A DNA stretch of 6,310 nucleotides, taken from assembly GCA_021815005.1 (NCBI GenBank), contig JAKAHL010000125.1:1-6310 (forward strand). The letters run 5' to 3'. Shown here piece after piece: positions 1-5,708 of this stretch. This DNA is from Chloroflexota bacterium (GTDB taxonomy: Bacteria; Chloroflexota; Limnocylindria; Limnocylindrales; CSP1-4). A model generated the notes under the pieces. That model was not told the origin of the DNA, searched no databases, and was given only the letters and a program-made list of their open reading frames with translations. The position numbers were made by a program, and so were the translations under genes. The stretch's first letter is position 1. Every line of letters begins with the position of its first letter.

Positions 1-656
1 GCAGACAGCGCCGCCCTGACCTTGGGGATCATGCCGCCGCGGATCGTCCCGTCCGCGATGAGCGCCTCGGCCTCCGCGGGCGTGACCGAGTCGAGCTTGC
101 CGCCCGCGGCGTCGAGGATGCCGTCCACGTCGGTCATCAGGACCAGCTGCCGCGCACCGAGGCCCGCGGCGAGCCCGGCGGCGGCATCGTCGGCGTTCAC
201 ATTGCACACGACGCCCTCCTCGTCGCGGGCCAGCGGCGCGACCACGGGCACCTGGCCCGCGACCAGCAGCGAGTCGATGAGGTCCCGGCGCACGCCGACG
301 ACGGTGGCCACCAGGCCCACGTCCGGGAGCCGCTCGCCGATCAGCAGCCCGCCGTCCACGCCGGACAGGCCCACCGCGTCGCAGCCCTCGTCGCGGAGGG
401 CGGCCACGAGCTCGGAGTTGACGACGCCGCGCAGGACCGCGGCCGCCACCTCGAGCACCGCGGGGTCGGTGACGCGGAGACCGCCCTCGAACCGGGTCTC
501 GACGCCCAGGCGCTCCAGCCACTCGGTCATGCGCTTGCCGCCGCCGTGCACGAGCACCACGGGCCGGCGCCGTGCGACCTGCGCCACCTCGGCGAGGACC
601 TGGCGCTGCTCGGCCAGCGTCGTCCCGCCGAGCTTGACGACCACGACCTCGCTCAT
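1..656 (-). CDS. argB: Acetylglutamate kinase (ArgB), 3' end cut by window
   Basis: Phosphorylates N-acetylglutamate with ATP, the second step of ornithine/arginine synthesis, in the cytoplasm. 218 codons are visible from an ATG at 656; the C-terminus lies outside the window. Family landmarks: KLGG at residues 8-11 (phosphate-binding lysine and glycines), HGGGK at 37-41, GLRVTD at 59-64 (substrate-binding arginine), NVNADDAA at 152-159, TDVDGIL at 175-181, and GGMIPK at 207-212 with the conserved late lysine. The NVNAD motif fits ArgB rather than the LysW-aminoadipate kinase LysZ, where an NTDGD-type motif is usual; the argC/argJ neighbours agree. Only seven residues precede the catalytic lysine, so the N-terminal helix typical of arginine-inhibited hexameric kinases is absent. 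The ATG has a strong Shine-Dalgarno and follows the argJ stop by 31 nt. Identity is secure; feedback properties are inference because the C-terminal arginine-site signature is not in view. Confidence 0.95.
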   Translation of the reverse strand, partial: MSEVVVVKLGGTTLAEQRQVLAEVAQVARRRPVVLVHGGGKRMTEWLERLGVETRFEGGLRVTDPAVLEVAAAVLRGVVNSELVAALRDEGCDAVGLSGVDGGLLIGERLPDVGLVATVVGVRRDLIDSLLVAGQVPVVAPLARDEEGVVCNVNADDAAAGLAAGLGARQLVLMTDVDGILDAAGGKLDSVTPAEAEALIADGTIRGGMIPKVRAALS

Positions 657-660
657 GCGG

Positions 661-666
661 TCCTCC
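661..666 (-). promoter_or_regulatory. Ribosome binding site of argB
   Basis: GGAGGA on the minus strand, four bases before the ATG at 656. It is a near-consensus Shine-Dalgarno and fixes the short argB start, which matters because it excludes an N-terminal helix extension. Confidence 0.8.
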
Positions 667-687
667 GGCGCGCTCTGGTGGCGGCGC

Positions 688-2064
688 TCACGTGGTGTAC
701 TCCGAGTTCTCCTTGACGTAGGCCTCGGTCAGCGGGCAGCCGAACGCCTCGCCGACGCCGTTGCCCAGCCCGAGGTCCACCCGGATCAGGACCTCCTCGG
801 CGTCCATCGCCACGCGAGCGGCCGCCTTGTCGATGCCCACGGGCCCACCGGCCGGCCCGTCGTAGGCGAGGTACCCGGCGATCGCGATGCGCATCCGGGC
901 CGGGTCCACCGCAGCAGGCCGACCGGCGCGCGAGGAGGCCTCCACCGGCCCGAGCCCGGCCGCCTCGAGCACGGCGGCCTCGGCCACGAGCGCGTTGCCG
1001 GCTGCCCCCGCGATGCGGCCCCAGTTGGCGTCCTTGCCGTGGACGGCCGCCTTGACGAGCGAGGAGCTGATGACCGCGCGGGCGACGGCCCGAGCGTCCG
1101 CGTCGTCGGCTGCTCCGGTGACCTGGCAGGTGACGAGCGCCGTCGCGCCCTCGCCGTCGCGCGCCTGCTGGCGGGCGAGGTCGCGGGCGACGGCCGTGAT
1201 GGCGGCGCCGAGGATCGTGCGCGTCTCGGCGTCGTCGTCGGCGGACCTGGCCCCGGCGGCCCCCGACGCGAGCGCGAAGACGGTGTCGTTGGTGCTCGTG
1301 TCGCCGTCCACCGAGAGCTGGTCCCAGGTTGTGGCGGCGGCTCCCCGCAGCAGCGTCCGCAGCATGGCCGGCGATGCGGTGGCATCGGTCAGCACCACCG
1401 AGAGCATCGTCGCCATCCGCGGGTGGATCATCCCGACGCCCTTGGCGATGCCGCTGACGGTTACGGCGACCGTGCCGCCGGCCGCGCCCGGCAGGCGGAC
1501 CGCGACGCTGGCGGTCTTGGTGGTGGTGTCGGTGGTCCGGAGGGAGACGGCGGCCCGGCCGAACGCGCCGTCGCTGGCCTCGAGCTCGTCCGGCGCCACG
1601 CGCCGGATCGTCGCGACCACCTTGTCCACCGGAAGCCGGATGCCGATGATGCCGGTCGAGAGGTGCAGCACGTGGGCCGGGTCCGTGCCGAGGGCATCCG
1701 CCACGGCCTGTCCGATGGCGGCCTGGTCGGCGTCGCCCGCCTCGCCGGTAGCCGCGTTGGCCGACCCGGAGGTGGCGACGACCGCGGTCGCGTAGCCGCA
1801 GGTCTCCGGCGAGCCGCCCGTCGCCTGCAGGTTGGCGCGCGACAGCCGAACGGGCGCAGCCGCGAACCGGTTGGGCGTGAACACCGCGGCTGCCGGCACC
1901 GGGCCGCCGGCGGCGACGACCAGCGCGAAGTCGGGGCGGCCGGAGGCCTTGATTCCCGCCGTCGTGCCGGCTGCGGCGAACCCGGCGGGCATGCGAGCCG
2001 CGCGCTCCGCAGCGGGCAGCGTGTGGGGGAGCGGCGCGAGGATCGGGTCGGGGACAGGCGGCAT
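688..2064 (-). CDS. argJ: Glutamate N-acetyltransferase / ornithine acetyltransferase (ArgJ)
   Basis: Moves the acetyl group from N-acetylornithine to glutamate, closing the cyclic arginine pathway; bifunctional members also use acetyl-CoA, which sequence alone cannot decide. 458 residues, slightly longer than the usual 390-420. ArgJ is made as a precursor that cuts itself before a nucleophilic threonine. Here the motif GMIHPRMATML (residues 211-221) puts cleavage between Ala218 and Thr219 (Thr codon at 1410-1408). Other landmarks are SGSANAATG at 99-107, the oxyanion-hole region STGIIG at 136-141, SVDGDTSTNDTVF at 251-263, a HGKDANWGRIAGAAGNA stretch in the beta chain, and the C-terminus AYVKENSEYTT, which closely matches the family ending YVKINADYTT. 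In the cleavage motif, the usual Ser of KGSGMI is Val210 and the usual Asn before MATML is Arg216; these positions vary between lineages and the nucleophile is intact. It lies 32 nt after argC and 31 nt before argB in one operon. Confidence 0.97.
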   Translation of the reverse strand: MPPVPDPILAPLPHTLPAAERAARMPAGFAAAGTTAGIKASGRPDFALVVAAGGPVPAAAVFTPNRFAAAPVRLSRANLQATGGSPETCGYATAVVATSGSANAATGEAGDADQAAIGQAVADALGTDPAHVLHLSTGIIGIRLPVDKVVATIRRVAPDELEASDGAFGRAAVSLRTTDTTTKTASVAVRLPGAAGGTVAVTVSGIAKGVGMIHPRMATMLSVVLTDATASPAMLRTLLRGAAATTWDQLSVDGDTSTNDTVFALASGAAGARSADDDAETRTILGAAITAVARDLARQQARDGEGATALVTCQVTGAADDADARAVARAVISSSLVKAAVHGKDANWGRIAGAAGNALVAEAAVLEAAGLGPVEASSRAGRPAAVDPARMRIAIAGYLAYDGPAGGPVGIDKAAARVAMDAEEVLIRVDLGLGNGVGEAFGCPLTEAYVKENSEYTT

Positions 2065-2069
2065 GACGG

Positions 2070-2074
2070 TCCTC
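2070..2074 (-). promoter_or_regulatory. Ribosome binding site of argJ
   Basis: GAGGA on the minus strand, five bases before the ATG at 2064. It lies in the 32-nt argC-argJ gap and supports the ATG as the argJ start. Confidence 0.7.
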
Positions 2075-2096
2075 GTCGGGTGGAGTGGGCGAACGC

Positions 2097-3242
2097 CTAC
2101 GGCGCGAGCGGGAGCTGCATCAGGCCGGCCGACTCGGGCAGGCCGTGGAGGATGTTGAAGGCCTGGATCGCCTGGCCGGCGGCGCCCTTGACCAGGTTGT
2201 CGAGCACGCCGATGGCGAGGACGCGCCCGGTCCGGTCGTCAACCTTGACCCAGACCCGGAACTCGTTGGAGCCCAAGACGTGCTTGGTGGCGGGTGGGGC
2301 CGCGACGACGCTCACGAAGGCTTCGTCGGCGTAGGCGTCCGCGTACAGCAGGTCCAGCTCCGCCTGCGAGACGGGGCGCGTCGTGCGCACATGGCAGGCC
2401 GACAGGATGCCGCGCGTCATCGGGACCAGGTGCGGCAGGAAGTCGATGCCCGCGGCGCCCGGGTTCGCGTCCGGGGCGGGGGACAGGCCCAGGAGCTCCT
2501 GCTCGATCTCGCCGATGTGGCGGTGGGTGAAGGCGCCGTACGCCTTGACGCTCTCGTTGACCTCGCCGAAGTGGAGGTCCGCCTTGGGGTCGCGGCCAGC
2601 GCCGGACACGCCGCTCTTGGCGTCCACCACGACATCGGCCAGCAGCCCGGCGCGGGCGAGCGGGGCGAGGGCCAGGATCGTCGTGGTGGCGTAGCAGCCG
2701 GGTGAGCCCACGATTGCGCCGGGCCGCCGGCCGGCATCGACGAGCTCCGCCCGGTGGAGCTCCGGCAGGCCGTACACGGCGGTCCCGAGCAGCTCGGGCC
2801 GCGGGTGGTCGAAGTGGTACCAGGTCGGGTAGTCCGCCGGGTCGCGGAGGCGGAAGTCCGGGCCGAGGTCGATGACCGCCTGGCCGCGGCCCAGGAACTC
2901 GTCCACCCGCTGGGCGACCGTGCCGTGGGGCAGCGCCAGGAAGACGGCCTCGGCGTCCTCGGGCACGGTGTCGAAGACATGGAGGTCCCGCGTGGCGAGG
3001 TGCGGGTGGATGTGCGCGAGCGGGTCGCCCTTGCGCTCCCTGCCGACGAGCCCGGCGATCGCCGCGTGCGGGTGGAGCGCCAGCAGCCGGATCAGCTCGG
3101 CGCCAACGTAGCCCGTGGCCCCGACGATCGCCACCCGGACGGGATCGCCGCCGGCGAGGGCGCGGGCGCCCCGCTGGGCCGGGATGGCCGGGGTTGACGC
3201 ACGCTCCGCCGCGATCGCCGAACCCGTCGAGTCCGCGCTCAC
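2097..3242 (-). CDS. argC: N-acetyl-gamma-glutamyl-phosphate reductase (ArgC)
   Basis: Reduces N-acetylglutamyl phosphate to the semialdehyde with NADPH, third step of ornithine synthesis, cytoplasmic. As called it has 381 residues from a GTG at 3242. The Rossmann dinucleotide-binding motif VAIVGATGYVGAELIRLL is at 37-54, the catalytic cysteine Cys183 in GSPGCYATT (179-187), AKSGVSGAGR at 208-217, the catalytic-histidine motif THRHIGEIEQ at 239-248, and the C-terminal NLVKGAAGQAIQAFNIL at 349-365. The start is uncertain: the first ~35 residues are low-complexity Ala/Gly/Arg sequence, and an internal GTG at 3134 would give MAIVGATGYVG and 345 residues, the family's usual size. Neither start has a clear Shine-Dalgarno. 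The 3242 start is kept because the frame stays open and the predicted transcript start (~3307) leaves a leader of about 65 nt. It is the first gene of argC-argJ-argB, behind a promoter with an ArgR-like site. Confidence 0.95.
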   Translation of the reverse strand: MSADSTGSAIAAERASTPAIPAQRGARALAGGDPVRVAIVGATGYVGAELIRLLALHPHAAIAGLVGRERKGDPLAHIHPHLATRDLHVFDTVPEDAEAVFLALPHGTVAQRVDEFLGRGQAVIDLGPDFRLRDPADYPTWYHFDHPRPELLGTAVYGLPELHRAELVDAGRRPGAIVGSPGCYATTTILALAPLARAGLLADVVVDAKSGVSGAGRDPKADLHFGEVNESVKAYGAFTHRHIGEIEQELLGLSPAPDANPGAAGIDFLPHLVPMTRGILSACHVRTTRPVSQAELDLLYADAYADEAFVSVVAAPPATKHVLGSNEFRVWVKVDDRTGRVLAIGVLDNLVKGAAGQAIQAFNILHGLPESAGLMQLPLAP

Positions 3243-3310
3243 GGGCGCGCTGGGCCGCTCGCGGACGGCCGGCTCGTGGGGTCGAAGATCGGGCGGAGAG
3301 TGGCCACCGG

Positions 3311-3338
3311 ATGACTATACAGCAATGTGCATAGTCAT
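3311..3338. repeat. Inverted repeat across the argC promoter
   Basis: Arms ATGACTATACA (3311-3321) and TGCATAGTCAT (3328-3338) pair at 10 of 11 positions around a 6-base spacer; the outer 8 bp are perfect. The repeat covers the -10 and most of the spacer, and its right arm overlaps the ARG-box-like palindrome at 3328-3341. It may be a second operator arrangement or an extended site for one repressor. Confidence 0.6.
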
Positions 3339-3342
3339 GCAA
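3314..3342 (-). promoter_or_regulatory. Predicted sigma70-type promoter of the argCJB operon
   Basis: Read on the minus strand, the -35-like hexamer TTGCAT (3342-3337) and the -10-like TATAGT (3319-3314, five of six consensus bases) are separated by exactly 17 bases. They lie in an AT-rich island within very GC-rich DNA, about 70 bases before the argC GTG. Transcription would start near 3307. The -35 is weak (three of six), as expected of a regulated promoter. Confidence 0.6.
3328..3341. promoter_or_regulatory. ARG-box-like operator (putative ArgR site)
   Basis: TGCAT-AGTC-ATGCA is a perfect 5-bp-arm palindrome with a 4-bp centre. It has the layout of known ArgR half-site pairs (TGAAT-N4-ATTCA in E. 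coli, TGCAT-type arms in high-GC bacteria). It covers the -35 hexamer and part of the spacer of the predicted argC promoter, so a bound repressor would block RNA polymerase. No second box is seen at the ~21-bp offset typical of tandem ARG boxes, and no argR gene lies in the window. Assignment to ArgR is inferred from motif and position. Confidence 0.5.
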
Positions 3343-3422
3343 GCACGCGTCGGCGGGCGCGGGGCGTGCCTCGCCGGGCGCTCGCCGATCGGTCCCGGCG
3401 GCGCGGCGCGCCACGGCGCGGA

Positions 3423-3478
3423 CGCCGTCCCGATGAGGGTCGCCGGGACGGCGGGGCCCCGGACGGTGGCGTCCCGGC
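3423..3478 (-). terminator. Overlapping GC-rich hairpins after trxB, possible terminator
   Basis: Three arms can form two mutually exclusive perfect stems: 3423-3432 with 3444-3453 (10 bp, 11-nt loop), and 3442-3450 with 3470-3478 (9 bp, 19-nt loop containing GGGGCCCC). The second stem begins at the last base of the trxB stop codon. Neither is followed by a T-run in the minus direction, so this is not a classical intrinsic terminator. Its position between the trxB stop and the separate arg promoter still suggests transcript termination or 3'-end protection. Confidence 0.4.
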
Positions 3479-4599
3479 TACCAGGCGGCCTGGGCGACGT
3501 GCTCGATCACGCCCTCGCTCTCGAGCCAGCGCTCGGCGTCGAGCGCCGCGCGGGCGCCGTCGCCAGCGGCCGTGATCGCCTGGCGGTAGCGGTTGTCCGC
3601 CACGTCGCCCGCGATGAACACGCCCGGGATCCGACTCGCCGTGTGCTCGTGGGGCATGAGATAGCCCTTCTCGTCGGTCTCGAGCCAGTCGCGGAACACG
3701 TCCGTGTTGGGCCGGTGGCCGATCGCGATGAACAGCCCCTCCAGCGGCAGGACGCGCTCGCTGCCGTCGCGCGGGTCGCGCAGGCGCAGGCCGTCCACGA
3801 ACTGGCCGCCCAGGACCTCGGCCACCTCGGTGTTGGTGTGGACCTCGATCTTGGGGTTGCTGTAGGTCCGGTCGATCATGATCTTGCTGGCGCGGAAGCC
3901 GTCGCGCCGGTGGATCAGGTGGACCTTGCTCGCGAAGCGGGTGAGGTAGTTCGCCTCCTCCATGGCGGAGTCGCCACCGCCGACCACCGCGATCTCCTTG
4001 TCGCGGAAGAAGAAGCCGTCGCAGGTGGCGCAGGCCGACACCCCGCGGCCGCGGAACCGCTGCTCGCTCTCGATGTTGAGCCACAGGGCCGACGCGCCGG
4101 TGGCCAGGATCAGCGTCTGGCCGCGGAACTCCAGGCCGCGCGCCCAGACGCGGAACGGACGGGCGGACAGGTCCACGCGGTCCACGTCGTAGTCGTGGAA
4201 GCGGGCGCCGAACCGCTCCGCCTGCGCGCGGAAGCGGTTCATGAGCTCGGGCCCGTCGATCCCCTCGGGGAAGCCCGGGAAGTTCTCGATCTCGCTGGTC
4301 AGCATGAGCTGGCCCCCGGGAGCCGAGCCGCCCAGGACAACGGGCTCCAGGTTGGCGCGCGCCGCGTAGATCGCGGCGGTCAGGCCGGCCGGTCCCGAGC
4401 CGATGATCAGGACCCTGGTCTCGGTGGGGGAGCCGTCGGCGAGCGGCTCGTCGGCCGGCGCGTCGCCACCGGCGAGGTCACCGCCGATCACGGACAGACC
4501 CCCGAACGGCGCGCCGCCGCCGGAGCCGAAGTTGATGGTGAGGCCAGCGGACGCAGCGGCCGGGGTGGTGGCAGACTCGGGTCGGTTCTGGTCGGTCAT
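3478..4599 (-). CDS. trxB: Thioredoxin reductase (NADPH), with N-terminal extension
   Basis: A flavoenzyme passing electrons from NADPH through FAD and a redox disulfide to thioredoxin in the cytoplasm. 373 residues from the ATG at 4599, against about 310-320 usual. FAD-binding GSGPAGLTAAIYAAR is at 67-81, PGGQLMLTSEIENFPGFPEG at 94-113, and the redox pair Cys190-Cys193 in ACATCDGFF. The NADPH domain has GGGDSA at 207-212 and HRRDGFRA at 230-237; these arginines indicate NADPH. The second FAD motif IPGVFIAGDVAD is at 324-335, followed by YRQAITAAGDGARAALDAERWL. About 60 residues precede the Rossmann fold and are rich in Gly/Ala (around TINFGSGGGAPFGG), with no signal peptide or membrane segment. 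An in-frame ATG at 4659 exists, but the 20 codons between use A-ending codons unlike the gene, so 4599 is preferred. A CsoR/CstR-like palindrome lies upstream. Confidence 0.95.
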   Translation of the reverse strand: MTDQNRPESATTPAAASAGLTINFGSGGGAPFGGLSVIGGDLAGGDAPADEPLADGSPTETRVLIIGSGPAGLTAAIYAARANLEPVVLGGSAPGGQLMLTSEIENFPGFPEGIDGPELMNRFRAQAERFGARFHDYDVDRVDLSARPFRVWARGLEFRGQTLILATGASALWLNIESEQRFRGRGVSACATCDGFFFRDKEIAVVGGGDSAMEEANYLTRFASKVHLIHRRDGFRASKIMIDRTYSNPKIEVHTNTEVAEVLGGQFVDGLRLRDPRDGSERVLPLEGLFIAIGHRPNTDVFRDWLETDEKGYLMPHEHTASRIPGVFIAGDVADNRYRQAITAAGDGARAALDAERWLESEGVIEHVAQAAW

Positions 4600-4640
4600 G
4601 GTCGGGCGTAGGTCTCGTGGGTGGGTGTTCGTCGATCCCA

Positions 4641-4646
4641 ACTCTA
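4641..4646 (-). promoter_or_regulatory. Possible -10 element of trxB
   Basis: TAGAGT on the minus strand matches four of six -10 consensus bases. It would start transcription near 4634, leaving a leader of about 35 nt before the ATG at 4599, and its -35 region would fall inside the palindrome at 4663-4681. An alternative is a -35-like TTACCA at 4686-4681 with a poor -10 (TCGGAT, 4663-4658) 17 bases on, which would place the palindrome exactly in the spacer. The evidence does not decide between them. Confidence 0.3.
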
Positions 4647-4662
4647 CCACCGTCCGCATCCG

Positions 4663-4681
4663 AATACCCCCTGGGGGTATT
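4663..4681. promoter_or_regulatory. CsoR/CstR-type operator palindrome upstream of trxB
   Basis: AATACCCCC-T-GGGGGTATT is a perfect inverted repeat with 9-bp arms and one central base. C-tract/G-tract palindromes ending in ATAC/GTAT are the hallmark of operators bound by the DUF156 repressor family: CsoR (copper(I)) and CstR (persulfide/sulfide). The site lies 63 bases before the trxB ATG, where either candidate promoter would be blocked by a bound repressor. No regulator gene of this family is in the window, so the ligand (copper or reactive sulfur) cannot be told from here. Confidence 0.6.
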
Positions 4682-4714
4682 GGTAACGGACGACGGCGGC
4701 CGAGGCAGCCGCAC

Positions 4715-5608
4715 CTAGAGGGCGTGCAGCGCCGGGAGCACGTCCCGGCCGAGAACCTCCATCACGCGCGGGTCCCAGACGTCCTGGACGCCGAACACGA
4801 TGTGCTGGGCGCCAGCCCGGGCGAGCTCGCCGAACCGGTCCACCACCTGCGCGGGCGCCTCGCCCTCGCCGCTGCCGACGGCGAGGCGCACCGCCTGGAG
4901 CGTCGACCGCTCGATCTCGTCGGGGTTGCGCCCGACGGCCTCGCAGTGCTCCCGGAGGACGTCGTACTTGTGGCGGATGACGGCCGGCGCGCCGAACACG
5001 TTGCAGCCGTCGCCGTACTGGGCCACGAGGCGGAGCGTCTTGCGCTCGCCGCCGCCGCCGATCATCACCGGCGGGTGCGGTCGCGAGATCGCCTGGGGCG
5101 AGTTCAGCAGGCGCCCGGCCCGCGTGTGCCGGCCCTCGAACGGAGCGTCCGATCCTCGCTCGCCCCGCCACATCTCGTGGGTCAGGCGGAGCGTGTCCTC
5201 GAGCATCTCGAACCGCTCCGCGAGCGGCGGGAAGGGGAAGCCGAGCCCGTTCGACTCATCCTCGTTCCACGCCGCGCCGATGCCGAGCCAGGCGCGCCCG
5301 CCCGAGAGCACGTCGAGCGTGGTGGCGGCCTTGGCCCACAGGCCCGGCGCCCGGTAGTGGACGCCGCCCACCATCAGGCCCAGCCGCGCCCGCGAGGTGT
5401 TCGCGGCCAGGAACCCGAGCGTGGTCCAGCCCTCGAGCATCGGCTCCTCGGGACGCCCGACGCCGCGAATCTGGAAGAAGTGGTCCATCACCCAGATGGA
5501 GTCGAAGCCGGCGTCGTCGGCGTCGCGTGCCACGCGGGCGAGGGTGGGGGCAATGGCCTCGGCGCCGCCGGGCCAGGTGTACGAGGGGATCTGCAGGCCA
5601 ACCTTCAT
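4715..5608 (-). CDS. LLM-class (luciferase-like) oxidoreductase, probably F420-dependent
   Basis: 297 residues from the ATG at 5608 (MKVGLQIPSYTWPGG). The frame stays open upstream to 5683, but those 25 residues are Arg-rich, non-family sequence, so the internal ATG is preferred; no strong Shine-Dalgarno is seen. The protein has the TIM-barrel pattern of the bacterial luciferase superfamily: DDAGFDSIWVMDHFFQ at 31-46, EPMLEGWTTLGFLAANTSRARLG at about 55-77, AKAATTLDVLSGGRAWLGIGAAWNEDE at 92-118, the PPVMIGGGGERKTLRLVAQYGDGCNVF region at 179-205, and a short C-terminal helix. It resembles the F420-dependent LLM subgroup with conserved MDHFFQI and GAAWNEDE(S)xGLG segments. The cofactor is inferred from this resemblance and from the cofE gene just upstream; FMN cannot be excluded. 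Such enzymes transfer hydride to varied small molecules, and the substrate is unknown. It lies 100 nt after cofE and may be co-transcribed. Confidence 0.85.
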   Translation of the reverse strand: MKVGLQIPSYTWPGGAEAIAPTLARVARDADDAGFDSIWVMDHFFQIRGVGRPEEPMLEGWTTLGFLAANTSRARLGLMVGGVHYRAPGLWAKAATTLDVLSGGRAWLGIGAAWNEDESNGLGFPFPPLAERFEMLEDTLRLTHEMWRGERGSDAPFEGRHTRAGRLLNSPQAISRPHPPVMIGGGGERKTLRLVAQYGDGCNVFGAPAVIRHKYDVLREHCEAVGRNPDEIERSTLQAVRLAVGSGEGEAPAQVVDRFGELARAGAQHIVFGVQDVWDPRVMEVLGRDVLPALHAL

Positions 5609-5637
5609 GCCGAGCAGGGTAGCGCGGTCGCGGCGGA

Positions 5638-5663
5638 ATGCCCGCAGGCGTGTCCGCAGGCAT
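5638..5663 (-). other. Hairpin in the cofE-LLM gap
   Basis: In the minus-strand transcript ATGCCTGCGG and CTGCGGGCAT pair along 10 positions (two G-U) around a 6-nt loop. It follows the cofE stop by 45 bases and ends 29 bases before the LLM start. No T-run follows, so it could be a weak terminator, a processing stem, or chance in GC-rich DNA. The hairpin partly reflects a GCCTGCGG octamer repeated 12 bases apart. Confidence 0.3.
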
Positions 5664-5708
5664 GGCGCCGCGCCCCGGCCCACGGGCTCGCTCGGCGCGG
5701 GCGGGCCC

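Noticed and set aside
22..2334. A 770-codon open frame on the plus strand across argB and argJ
   Set aside because: Its translation is low-complexity Ser/Arg/Ala/Gly-rich with no family motif, and it is antisense to clear, motif-rich argB and argJ. It is a high-GC shadow frame.
3372..3400. CGCCGGG/CCCGGCG seven-base stem between trxB and the arg promoter
   Set aside because: It is short, with a 15-nt loop and no T-run, and is not distinguishable from chance in this GC-rich gap.
3115..4611. A 498-codon plus-strand open frame across the trxB-argC gap and trxB
   Set aside because: It is antisense to trxB and lacks recognisable motifs. The intergenic part holds promoter and operator signals for minus-strand genes.
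4600..4659. Alternative trxB start at the ATG at 4659, preceded by an AGGGGG that could act as a ribosome site
   Set aside because: The 20 added codons are poor in GC third positions (GTA, GGA, CCA, CGA, CTA) and overlap the likely promoter. The AGGGGG is part of the operator palindrome.
4693..4713. Short GCGGC/GCCGC stem between the LLM stop and the trxB operator
   Set aside because: A five-base GC stem without a T-run is expected by chance at this base composition.
5609..5683. LLM gene start at 5683, giving 25 extra residues
   Set aside because: The extra residues are Arg-rich, unlike the family N-terminus, and overlap the hairpin at 5638-5663. The ATG at 5608 begins exactly at the first conserved strand.
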